Source of the DNA: Streptomyces dysideae
GTDB lineage: Bacteria > Actinomycetota > Actinomycetes > Streptomycetales > Streptomycetaceae
Reading direction: 5' to 3'
DNA length: 64,000 bases
NCBI RefSeq assembly: GCF_001514305.1
Contig: NZ_KQ949098.1
Span: 93,257 to 157,256 of the forward strand
Below, one piece after another: positions 47,356 through 54,796 of the stretch. Position numbers and translations under genes: made by a program. The notes under the pieces were generated by a model. The model ran no database searches and was not told the DNA's origin. It worked only from the letters and a program-made list of their open reading frames with translations. Within the stretch, counting starts at the first letter, position 1; each line of letters begins with the position of its first letter.

Positions 47356-49074
47356 ATGAGCAGCAGTCCGGAGACCTCGACCCGCACCACCGGCACACAC
47401 CGGGCGCAGCGTGAGGCGCGTGACCGTGCGGCGGCGCGCGCGTTGGCGCACCGGTCGCCCGCGCGCTACGAGTCGTATCTGGACGGCATGTTCACCTACT
47501 GCCTGTCCGTGCTGTGCGACCACGAAGCGGCGACCGCCGCCCTCGGTGACGTCCTCGCGCTCGCCGAGCGGCGCGGCCAGCGGGTCCCGGAGGCGGCCGC
47601 GGAGCGCAGGGCGTGGCTGTACGCGCTGGCCCGCTGGGCGTGCCTGCGCAAGCTGGCCGAGGCCAAGCAGAAACGTCAGGGCACCCATGCGGCGGGTCGG
47701 CCCGCCCCCCATCGGCAGCGGCCCGCCGGACCGTCCGTCCCCGAGGAGGTCCAGGAACAGCGCCGGCGAGAACTCGCCCTGCTCGCCTGGCCGGAGGCCG
47801 CCGGCACCACCCCGGAGCAGCGCGAGGCACTGGAACTCGCCGTACGCCACCATCTCGCCGCCCACGAGGTCGCCGCCGTCCTCGGCATGCACCCGGCCGC
47901 CGCCCGCGAACTGCTCGCCTCCGCCGCCTGCGAGGTCGAGCGCACGCGCGCGGCCCTGGCCGTCGTCGAGACCGGCGCCTGCCCGGGCGTCGCCCGCCTC
48001 GCCGGCGACCACCAGCTGGTGCTCAGCACCGCCCTGCGCCGCGAGCTGGTCCGGCACGTCGACGACTGCCCGCGCTGCCGCCGCACCGCTGAGCGCGCCG
48101 TCCCCGGCCGCTGGCCCGGCGTCACCCTCGCCCCCGCCGAGCTGCACGTCCTGGAGGCGCCCCGCGCGGCCCTGCACGTCGCCCTGGCGCACCACCCGCG
48201 CGCGCGGGGTGCCGCCGTGCCCCGCTTCGACCGGCGCGGTTTCCCGATGGACCCCAAGGACCGCGCCGCCCGCAGGGACCGCCTACGCGCGCGTGCCGTC
48301 ACCACGACCGTCGTCGCCACCGTCGTCGCGGCCCCGGTGCTCGCCCTGTGGGCCGCCTACCGGGGCACCCCGACCGGCGAGGGCGTGGACGGCCACTCGG
48401 CCAGCGCCGGCGGGGCACACGGCCCCAGCAGTCTCGACGGCGAGTTGGCGAGCCCCGGCTACGAGAACGCCGGCAACGCCAGTACCGGGCCCGACCGGCG
48501 CCTTCGTGAAGGCGGCTCAGCCGACGTGTCCGTGGAGGTCATCAGCGTCACCGGCGTCGGCCGGAAAGGTGTCGGCCGCCTGGAGGTCGCGGTCGGCAAC
48601 AGCGGCGACACCACGCTGATCACCCTCACCGCGACCGGCGACGCCCCGGTCCGCTGGTCCGCGACCACCGGCGCCTCCTGGCTCTACCTGAGCAGGTCGT
48701 CGGGAACCCTCGCACCCGGTGCGACGTTGACGATCAAGGCGTACGTCGACCATCTGCGCGAGCCGTCCGGCTACTGGAGCGCGCACGTGGCGATCTCACC
48801 GGCCGGAGCCATCGTCTCCATCGAGGGCTACGGCACGGCCCCGAGCCCCGCCCCGTCGTATCCCACGGACCCCGGCACCCCCAGCGACCCGCCCCAGTCC
48901 TCGTCTGCCCCCGACCCGACGCCCACGACCCCGGCCCCCACGCCCAGCGACCCGCCGCCCTCGCCGTCCGACCCGGACCCGACCCCCAGCGACCCGCCGC
49001 CCTCGTCCTCCGCCCCGGAGAGCCCGTCGCCACCGCCCAGCTACAGCGGCGACTCGAGCCCCGCTGTGTCGTAG
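47356..49074 (+). CDS. Membrane protein joining a sigma-like region, a zinc-finger motif and a BACON-like domain
   Basis: The 572-residue protein has an unusual layout. Residues 30-95 (YLDGMFTYCLSVLCDHEAAT, YALARWACLRKLAEA) resemble sigma region 2. Residues about 150-200 (TTPEQREALELAVRHHLAAH, VAAVLGMHPAAARELL) resemble a sigma region 4 helix-turn-helix. Next comes VRHVDDCPRCRRTAE, an HxxxCxxC anti-sigma zinc-finger motif, and a membrane helix (VVATVVAAPVLALWAAY). An outer domain reads NSGDTTLITLTATGDAPVRW...WLYLSRSSGTLAPG, BACON/Ig-like, and a Pro/Ser-rich tail closes the protein. It may be a membrane signalling protein derived from a sigma/anti-sigma pair. ATG 47356 is likely; ATG 47302 would add 18 residues. 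No good ribosome site is seen for either. Confidence 0.75.
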   Translation: MSSSPETSTRTTGTHRAQREARDRAAARALAHRSPARYESYLDGMFTYCLSVLCDHEAATAALGDVLALAERRGQRVPEAAAERRAWLYALARWACLRKLAEAKQKRQGTHAAGRPAPHRQRPAGPSVPEEVQEQRRRELALLAWPEAAGTTPEQREALELAVRHHLAAHEVAAVLGMHPAAARELLASAACEVERTRAALAVVETGACPGVARLAGDHQLVLSTALRRELVRHVDDCPRCRRTAERAVPGRWPGVTLAPAELHVLEAPRAALHVALAHHPRARGAAVPRFDRRGFPMDPKDRAARRDRLRARAVTTTVVATVVAAPVLALWAAYRGTPTGEGVDGHSASAGGAHGPSSLDGELASPGYENAGNASTGPDRRLREGGSADVSVEVISVTGVGRKGVGRLEVAVGNSGDTTLITLTATGDAPVRWSATTGASWLYLSRSSGTLAPGATLTIKAYVDHLREPSGYWSAHVAISPAGAIVSIEGYGTAPSPAPSYPTDPGTPSDPPQSSSAPDPTPTTPAPTPSDPPPSPSDPDPTPSDPPPSSSAPESPSPPPSYSGDSSPAVS

Positions 49075-49104
49075 CGGAGCAGCGGAGCAGCGGAGCAGCG
49101 GATC
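49073..49104 (+). repeat. 8-bp tandem repeat at a gene junction
   Basis: Four tandem units, AGCGGAGC three times and then AGCGGATC, span the stop of the membrane protein gene and reach the stop of the convergent gene at 49103. A simple sequence repeat that could vary in length by slippage; changes would fall almost entirely between the two stops. Confidence 0.8.
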
Positions 49105-49960
49105 AGTCGACCGGATCCGCCGGATGCGGTGCCAGCAACGGCAGCTGCGAGGCCAGCCGCTCCTCGCACAGCTCGACCAGCCGGTCGTAGCCCGCCTTGC
49201 CCATCAGCTCGATCAGCTCCGGCCGGTAGGACACGTACACCGGGTCGCCCGCGCCGTGCGCCGAGGTCGCCGACGTGCACCACCAGTGCAGGTCGTGGCC
49301 GCCCGGACCCCAGCCCCGCCGGTCGTACTCACCGATCGACACCTGCAGCACACGCGTGTCGTCGGGCCGGTCGATCCACTCGTACGTCCGCCGCACCGGC
49401 AGCTGCCAGCAGACGTCCGGCTTGGTCTCCAGCGGCTCGCGGCCCTCCTTGAGGGCCAGGATGTGCAGCGAGCAGCCCGCGCCGCCCGCGAAGCCGGGAC
49501 GGTTCTGGAAGATGCACGAGCCCTGGTAGGGGCGGGTCTGCCGGTCGCCGTCCTCGTCCTCCGAGATCCAGCCGTGCTCCACGCCCTCGTCGTGGTACTG
49601 CCAGACCTCCGGCGTGAGCCGTGCCACGTGCTCCGCGACCCGCTTCTCGTCGTCCTCGTCGGAGAAGTGCGCGCCCAGCGTGCAGCACCCGTCGTCCGCG
49701 CGGCCCGCCTGGATGCCCTGGCAGCCACTGCCGAAGATGCAGTTCCAACGAGAGGTCAGCCATGTCAGATCGCACCGGAAGACCTGCTCGTCGTCTGCCG
49801 GATCAGGGAACTCCACCCACGCGCGCGCGAAGTCGAGGCCCTTCTCGTCGGCTTCCAGGGCCTTCCTCGACTTCTTCGGTGGCTTCGCCTGCGAAGAACC
49901 CTTGGTGGATTTGGCCGTCTTGTCAGCCTTCTCGTCCTTCGCCTTTTTCGTCTTTGGCAC
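49103..49960 (-). CDS. Conserved Cys-rich protein, possibly metal-binding
   Basis: A 285-residue soluble protein starting at GTG 49960 with a Lys-rich tail (KTKKAKDEKADKTAKSTKG). The core has many Cys residues in clusters: FRCDLTWL, WNCIFGSGCQG, DDGCCTLGAHF, GSCIFQNRP, GAGCSLHIL and DVCWQLP. This spacing recalls YkgJ/DUF3109-type proteins thought to bind a metal or Fe-S cluster, but I cannot assign a function. HDLHWWCTSA near the C-terminus may also be a ligand site. It diverges from the Ppx-like gene. Confidence 0.75.
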   Translation of the reverse strand: MPKTKKAKDEKADKTAKSTKGSSQAKPPKKSRKALEADEKGLDFARAWVEFPDPADDEQVFRCDLTWLTSRWNCIFGSGCQGIQAGRADDGCCTLGAHFSDEDDEKRVAEHVARLTPEVWQYHDEGVEHGWISEDEDGDRQTRPYQGSCIFQNRPGFAGGAGCSLHILALKEGREPLETKPDVCWQLPVRRTYEWIDRPDDTRVLQVSIGEYDRRGWGPGGHDLHWWCTSATSAHGAGDPVYVSYRPELIELMGKAGYDRLVELCEERLASQLPLLAPHPADPVD

Positions 49961-50031
49961 GAGACCAGAGTAAAGCGCCCGGAACGACTCCGAGGACGGA
50001 GGACGGCCCGGCTGGCAGTAGCGTTCCGTAC

Positions 50032-50964
50032 ATGAGACTCGGTGTCCTCGACGTGGGATCGAACACAGTGCATCTGCTGGTGGTGGATGCGCACCCGGGC
50101 GCGCGCCCGCTGCCCGCGCACTCGCACAAGGTGGAGCTGCGCCTTGCCCAACTTCTCGACGAGGGCGGGGCCATCGGCCCCGAAGGGGTCGACAAACTGA
50201 TCGGCGTCGTCCATGAGGCGCTTCAGGCCGCCGAGGACAAGGGCGTCGAGGACCTGCTGCCGTTCGCGACCTCCGCCGTGCGCGAGGCCAGCAACGCCGA
50301 CGACGTCCTCGCGCGCGTGAAGGAGGAGACCGGCGTCGAGCTCCAGGTCCTGACCGGCGCGGAGGAGGCCCGACTGACCTTCCTCGCCGTCCGCCGCTGG
50401 TTCGGCTGGTCGGCAGGGAAGCTGCTCGTCCTGGACATCGGCGGCGGCTCCCTGGAGATCGCCTACGGCATCGACGAGGAGCCCGACACGGCCGTCTCCC
50501 TCCCGCTCGGCGCGGGCCGCCTCACCGCGGGCTGGCTGCCGGGCGACCCGCCCGACCCGGACGACATCCGGGCGCTACGACGCCATGTCCGCGCGCAGAT
50601 CGCCCGTACCGTCGGCGAGTTCAGCCGCTTCGGCGCCCCCGACCACGTGGTCGCCACGTCCAAGACCTTCAAACAGCTGGCCCGCCTCGCCGGCGCCGCC
50701 CGCTCCGCCGAGGGCCTCTACGTCCAGCGCGACCTGAAGCGGGAGTCCCTGGAGGCCTGGGTGCCGCAACTGGCCGGCATGACCACCGCCGAACGTGCCG
50801 AACTCCCCGGCGTCTCCGAGGGCCGCGCCAACCAGCTCCTCGCGGGCGCGCTGGTCGCCGAGGGCGCGATGGATCTGTTCGGCGTCGAGACGCTGGAGAT
50901 CTGCCCCTGGGCACTGCGCGAGGGCGTGATCCTGCGCCGCCTGGACCACATGCCGACGGCGTGA
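50032..50964 (+). CDS. Ppx/GppA-family phosphatase
   Basis: The 310-residue protein is an exopolyphosphatase/guanosine-pentaphosphate phosphatase homologue of the short actinobacterial type. Motifs: MRLGVLDVGSNTVHLLVVD (phosphate 1), FATSAVREASNADDVL, GAEEARLTFLAVRRWF, and VLDIGGGSLEIAYG (phosphate 2). It lacks the C-terminal HD domain of long enzymes, as usual for the Ppx1/Ppx2 type. It may act on polyphosphate or on (p)ppGpp derivatives. The chosen ATG 50032 lacks a clear ribosome site. A 214-bp gap rich in alternating CGCG follows before the next gene. Confidence 0.88.
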   Translation: MRLGVLDVGSNTVHLLVVDAHPGARPLPAHSHKVELRLAQLLDEGGAIGPEGVDKLIGVVHEALQAAEDKGVEDLLPFATSAVREASNADDVLARVKEETGVELQVLTGAEEARLTFLAVRRWFGWSAGKLLVLDIGGGSLEIAYGIDEEPDTAVSLPLGAGRLTAGWLPGDPPDPDDIRALRRHVRAQIARTVGEFSRFGAPDHVVATSKTFKQLARLAGAARSAEGLYVQRDLKRESLEAWVPQLAGMTTAERAELPGVSEGRANQLLAGALVAEGAMDLFGVETLEICPWALREGVILRRLDHMPTA

Positions 50965-51178
50965 AGTACGCCACGCGCGCGGGGCGGGTTCCCGGTGCGC
51001 GTACGTGAGGTGTGCCACGCGCGCGCGTGCCGAGAGACACGGCGTCTGCACGGCCGCACACCTGCCCGCGCGTGTGCCCACGGACCGCACCCGCGCGTGG
51101 CCGGTTGCCGTGCCCCCGCGCCGTCGGCAGGGGGCATCGGCTCCCCGGTGTCGAGCGTGGCCCTTTAGTCTGTCCCTC

Positions 51179-52003
51179 GTGGCAGAACCATTGGTGCGCG
51201 TCCCGGATGCGAAGGTCGCCCTGTCGACGGCCTCCGTCTATCCGGAGTCGACGGCGACGGCCTTCGAGATCGCCGCGCGCCTCGGGTACGACGGCGTCGA
51301 GGTCATGGTGTGGACCGACCCGGTCAGCCAGGACATCGAGGCGCTGCGCAGACTCAGCGACTACCACCGGATCCCGGTTCTGGCCGTGCACGCGCCCTGT
51401 CTGCTGATCACGCAGCGCGTGTGGTCCACGGACCCCTGGACCAAACTCCAGCGCGCCCGGGCGGCCGCCGAGAGGCTCGGCGCGAGCACGGTCGTCGTGC
51501 ACCCGCCGTTCCGCTGGCAGCGCCAGTACGCACGGGACTTCGTCGCCGGGATCTGGCGCATGGCGAATGAGACAGATGTGCGGTTCGCCGTCGAGAACAT
51601 GTACCCCTGGCGCTACCGCGACCGCGAGATGCTCGCGTACGCCCCCGACTGGGACGTCACGAAGGACGACTACCGCCACTTCACGATCGACCTCAGCCAC
51701 ACCTCGACCGCCCGCACCGACGCGATCCACATGATCGACCGCATGGGCGACCGCCTCGGCCACGTCCACCTCGCCGACGGCAGGGGATCGGCGAAGGACG
51801 AGCACCTCGTCCCCGGCCGCGGCACCCAGCCCTGCGCCCAGCTGCTGGAACGCCTCGCGCTGAGCGGTTTCGACGGCCATGTCGTCATCGAGGTGAACAC
51901 CCGCCGCGCGATGTCCGGCGCCGAACGCGAGGCCGACCTCGCCGAGGCCCTCGCCTTCACCCGGCTGCATCTGGCCTCGGCGCTGAAGGTCCCCCGGCCA
52001 TGA
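51179..52003 (+). CDS. Sugar phosphate isomerase/epimerase-like TIM-barrel protein
   Basis: A 274-residue member of the AP-endonuclease-2-like TIM-barrel superfamily. LSTASVYPESTATAFEIAARLGYDGVEVMVW, VLAVHAPCLLIT, VVVHPPFRWQ, VENMYPWR, DLSHTS, LGHVHLADGRG and VIEVNTR carry the His/Glu/Asp metal ligands of the fold. The true substrate is unknown; members include xylose isomerase-like and inosose dehydratase-like enzymes. GTG 51179 is used. The stop overlaps the TetR start (ATGA), so the two are co-transcribed. Confidence 0.85.
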   Translation: MAEPLVRVPDAKVALSTASVYPESTATAFEIAARLGYDGVEVMVWTDPVSQDIEALRRLSDYHRIPVLAVHAPCLLITQRVWSTDPWTKLQRARAAAERLGASTVVVHPPFRWQRQYARDFVAGIWRMANETDVRFAVENMYPWRYRDREMLAYAPDWDVTKDDYRHFTIDLSHTSTARTDAIHMIDRMGDRLGHVHLADGRGSAKDEHLVPGRGTQPCAQLLERLALSGFDGHVVIEVNTRRAMSGAEREADLAEALAFTRLHLASALKVPRP

Positions 52004-52641
52004 CCGGCGTGACCTCACCCCAAGGCCCGGCCTCTCCCAAGGACCCGGCCTCCCGCAAACGCGGCCGCCCCCCGCGTACGGAATCGGCCGACACCCGCGA
52101 CCGCATCCTGACCGCGGCCCGCGAGGAGTTCTCCGAGCGCGGCTACGACAAGACGTCCGTACGCGGCATCGCCAAGGCGGCCGGCGTCGACGCCGCTCTG
52201 GTCCACCACTACTTCGGCACCAAGGAGCAGGTCTTCGAGGCGGCCGTGGAAGTCGCCTTCGCACCCGCGCTGAAGGTGCGCGACGCGGTGGTCGAAGGCC
52301 CGCTCGACGGCGTGGGCGAGCGCATGACCCGCGTCATCTTCGGCCTCTGGGAGAACCCGGCCACCCGGACCCCGCTGCTCGCCATCGTCCGCTCGGCCGT
52401 GAACAACGAGGCCGCGGCCGCCGTCTTCCGCCGTCTGATCTCCGCCCAGCTGATGCGCCGCATCGCCGGACAGCTCGGCGCCCCGGACGCGGAACTGCGC
52501 GCCGAACTCGCGGCCGCGCAGCTCGTCGGCATCGCGATGATGCGGTACGTGATCAGGATCGAGCCGATCGCGTCGGCGGACGTCGAGGAGATCATCGCCC
52601 GGGTGGCGCCGGTGGTGCAGGGGCATCTGACGGGGCCGTAA
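52000..52641 (+). CDS. TetR-family transcriptional regulator
   Basis: A 213-residue TetR protein with a disordered N-terminal 25 residues (GPASPKDPASRKRGRPP). The DNA-binding domain follows (ILTAAREEFSERGYDKTSVRGIAKAAGVDAALVHHYFGTKEQVF), then a helical domain of the TetR_C type with VIFGLWENPATRTPLLAIVR. It is coupled to the isomerase-like gene and lies 143 bp upstream of ilvD. The palindrome CGGACAACGTGTCCG between them is a possible target, but regulation of ilvD by this protein is only a guess. Confidence 0.9.
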   Translation: MTGVTSPQGPASPKDPASRKRGRPPRTESADTRDRILTAAREEFSERGYDKTSVRGIAKAAGVDAALVHHYFGTKEQVFEAAVEVAFAPALKVRDAVVEGPLDGVGERMTRVIFGLWENPATRTPLLAIVRSAVNNEAAAAVFRRLISAQLMRRIAGQLGAPDAELRAELAAAQLVGIAMMRYVIRIEPIASADVEEIIARVAPVVQGHLTGP

Positions 52642-52685
52642 CCCCCGGTGGGGTGGCCGCCGACCGGGACGTACATCCCGTATTC

Positions 52686-52700
52686 CGGACAACGTGTCCG
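52686..52700. promoter_or_regulatory. Palindrome and weak promoter upstream of ilvD
   Basis: CGGACAACGTGTCCG is a perfect inverted repeat with a 3-base centre. It is followed closely by TTGGAG and, 18 bases later, TACGTC, a plausible -35/-10 pair for ilvD. The palindrome would sit just upstream of the -35. No T-box or attenuator-like leader peptide was recognised here. Confidence 0.35.
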
Positions 52701-52784
52701 CCCCTTGGAGCACCGGCGTACGCTCGACTACGTCATCACTCTGTCGGCACAGTCCGGCGGAACTCTCCGAAGGAGCGAGCGACG

Positions 52785-54638
52785 ATGCCCGAGCTGAGGT
52801 CCCGCACAGTTACCCACGGCCGCAACATGGCGGGCGCCCGCGCCCTTATGCGCGCCTCCGGTGTACCCGGTGCGGACATCGGCCGGAAGCCGATCATCGC
52901 GGTGGCGAACAGCTTCACCGAGTTCGTGCCGGGCCACACCCATCTGCAGCCCGTCGGCCGGATCGTCAGCGAGGCGATCGTCGAGGCCGGCGGCATCCCA
53001 CGCGAGTTCAACACGATCGCCGTCGACGACGGCATCGCGATGGGGCACGGCGGAATGCTGTACTCCCTCCCGTCCCGCGACCTCATCGCGGACTCGGTCG
53101 AGTACATGGTCGAGGCCCACTGCGCCGACGCCCTGATCTGCATCTCCAACTGCGACAAGATCACCCCGGGCATGCTGATGGCCGCCCTGCGCCTCAACAT
53201 CCCGACGGTTTTCGTCTCCGGCGGGCCGATGGAGTCCGGCCGCGCCACGCTGGTCGACGGCACGGTCCGCACTCTCGACCTGGTCGACGCGATCTCCGAC
53301 GCCGTGAACGACAAGATCTCGGACGAGGACATCCTCCGTATCGAGGAGAACGCCTGTCCGACCTGCGGCTCCTGCTCCGGCATGTTCACGGCCAACTCGA
53401 TGAACTGCCTGACCGAGGCGATCGGTCTCTCCCTCCCCGGCAACGGCTCGGTCCTGGCCACGCACACGGCCCGTAAACAGCTGTACGTCGATGCGGCCCG
53501 CACGGTCATGGACATCACCCGCCGCTACTACGAGCAGGACGACGACACGGTCCTGCCCCTCAACATCGCCACCATCGCGGCCTTCGAGAACGCCATGGCC
53601 CTCGACATCGCGATGGGCGGCTCGACCAACACGATCCTGCACCTGCTGGCGGCGGCCCAGGAGGCGGGCGTCCCCTTCGGCCTGGAGCAGATCGACGCGG
53701 TCTCGCGCCGCGTGCCCTGCCTGGCGAAGGTCGCCCCGAACGTCGCGAAGAACCGCACGTACTACATGGAGGACGTGCACCGCGCGGGCGGCATCCCGGC
53801 CCTGCTCGGCGAACTGCACCGCGCGGGACTCCTCAACGAGGACGTGCACGCGGTCCACAGCCCGTACCTGTCCGACTGGATGAAGACCTGGGACGTGCGG
53901 GGCGGCTCGCCCTCCCCGGAGGCCCTGGAACTGTGGCACGCGGCCCCGGGCTGCGTCCGCTCCGCCGAGGCCTTCTCCCAGTCGGAGCGCTGGGCGGCCC
54001 TGGACGAGGACGCCGAGGGCGGCTGCATCCGCTCGGCCGAACACGCGTACTCCAAGGACGGCGGCCTGGCGGTCCTCAAGGGCAACCTCGCGGTCGACGG
54101 CTGCGTGGTGAAGACGGCCGGCGTCGACGAGTCGATCTGGACCTTCGAGGGCCCGGCGGTCGTCTGCGAGTCCCAGGAAGAGGCGGTCGAGAAGATCCTC
54201 AACAAGCAGGTGACGGACGGCGACGTCGTGGTCATCCGCTACGAGGGTCCCAAGGGCGGCCCCGGCATGCAGGAGATGCTCTACCCGACGTCGTTCCTCA
54301 AGGGCCGCGGCCTCGGCAAGACCTGCGCCCTGATCACCGACGGCCGCTTCTCCGGCGGCACCTCGGGCCTGTCCATCGGCCACGCGTCCCCCGAGGCGGC
54401 CTCCGGCGGCACGATCGCCCTGGTCGAGGACGGCGACCGCATCCGCATCGACATCCCGAACCGCACGATCGAGCTCCTGGTCGACGACGCCGAACTGGCG
54501 CGCCGCGAGCAGACGCTGAACGGGGCGTACGCCCCCCGGAACCGGGACCGGAAGGTGTCGGCGGCCCTGAAGGCGTACGCCGCGATGGCGACCAGCGCGG
54601 ACAAGGGCGCCGTGCGCGATGTGAGCCTGCTGGGCTGA
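52785..54638 (+). CDS. ilvD: Dihydroxy-acid dehydratase
   Basis: IlvD dehydrates dihydroxy-isovalerate and dihydroxy-methylvalerate in Val, Leu, Ile and pantoate synthesis. The 617-residue protein is full length (E. coli-like size). Fe-S ligand and active-site motifs are present: CISNCDKITPGMLMAALRL, ENACPTCGSCSGMFTANSMN, GGSTNTILHLLAA, KGNLAVDGCVVKTAG, RYEGPKGGPGMQEML and TDGRFSGGTSGLSIGHASPE. ATG 52785 follows GAAGGAG by about 10 bases. A strong terminator follows. It supplies 2-ketoisovalerate, precursor of Val and of the pantoate used by PanC. Confidence 0.97.
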   Translation: MPELRSRTVTHGRNMAGARALMRASGVPGADIGRKPIIAVANSFTEFVPGHTHLQPVGRIVSEAIVEAGGIPREFNTIAVDDGIAMGHGGMLYSLPSRDLIADSVEYMVEAHCADALICISNCDKITPGMLMAALRLNIPTVFVSGGPMESGRATLVDGTVRTLDLVDAISDAVNDKISDEDILRIEENACPTCGSCSGMFTANSMNCLTEAIGLSLPGNGSVLATHTARKQLYVDAARTVMDITRRYYEQDDDTVLPLNIATIAAFENAMALDIAMGGSTNTILHLLAAAQEAGVPFGLEQIDAVSRRVPCLAKVAPNVAKNRTYYMEDVHRAGGIPALLGELHRAGLLNEDVHAVHSPYLSDWMKTWDVRGGSPSPEALELWHAAPGCVRSAEAFSQSERWAALDEDAEGGCIRSAEHAYSKDGGLAVLKGNLAVDGCVVKTAGVDESIWTFEGPAVVCESQEEAVEKILNKQVTDGDVVVIRYEGPKGGPGMQEMLYPTSFLKGRGLGKTCALITDGRFSGGTSGLSIGHASPEAASGGTIALVEDGDRIRIDIPNRTIELLVDDAELARREQTLNGAYAPRNRDRKVSAALKAYAAMATSADKGAVRDVSLLG

Positions 54639-54684
54639 GCCGAGGGCGGCTTGGCCGAGGCCGAGGCCGAGCCGAGGGCTGAGT

Positions 54685-54724
54685 GGGCCGCCTCCGACTG
54701 TGACGGGTCGGGGGCGGCCCTTTT
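54685..54724 (+). terminator. Intrinsic terminator after ilvD
   Basis: A 14-bp stem (arm 54685-54698 GGGCCGCCTCCGAC, partner 54707-54720, one G-T wobble) with an 8-base loop is followed by TTTT. It lies 46 bp after the ilvD stop and also faces the convergent kinase gene. A short run of GGCCGA repeats precedes it. Confidence 0.88.
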
Positions 54725-54796
54725 ACGTCGGCCTCTTCTGCCGGTCTTCTTGTGTCGGTTCCTCTGCGCCGGTCCTTCTGTCTCGCTCCTCTTGTG

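Noticed and set aside
50965..51178. CGCG-rich stretch as a possible functional element
   Set aside because: Alternating CG runs are striking, but no symmetry, promoter or coding signal could be supported.
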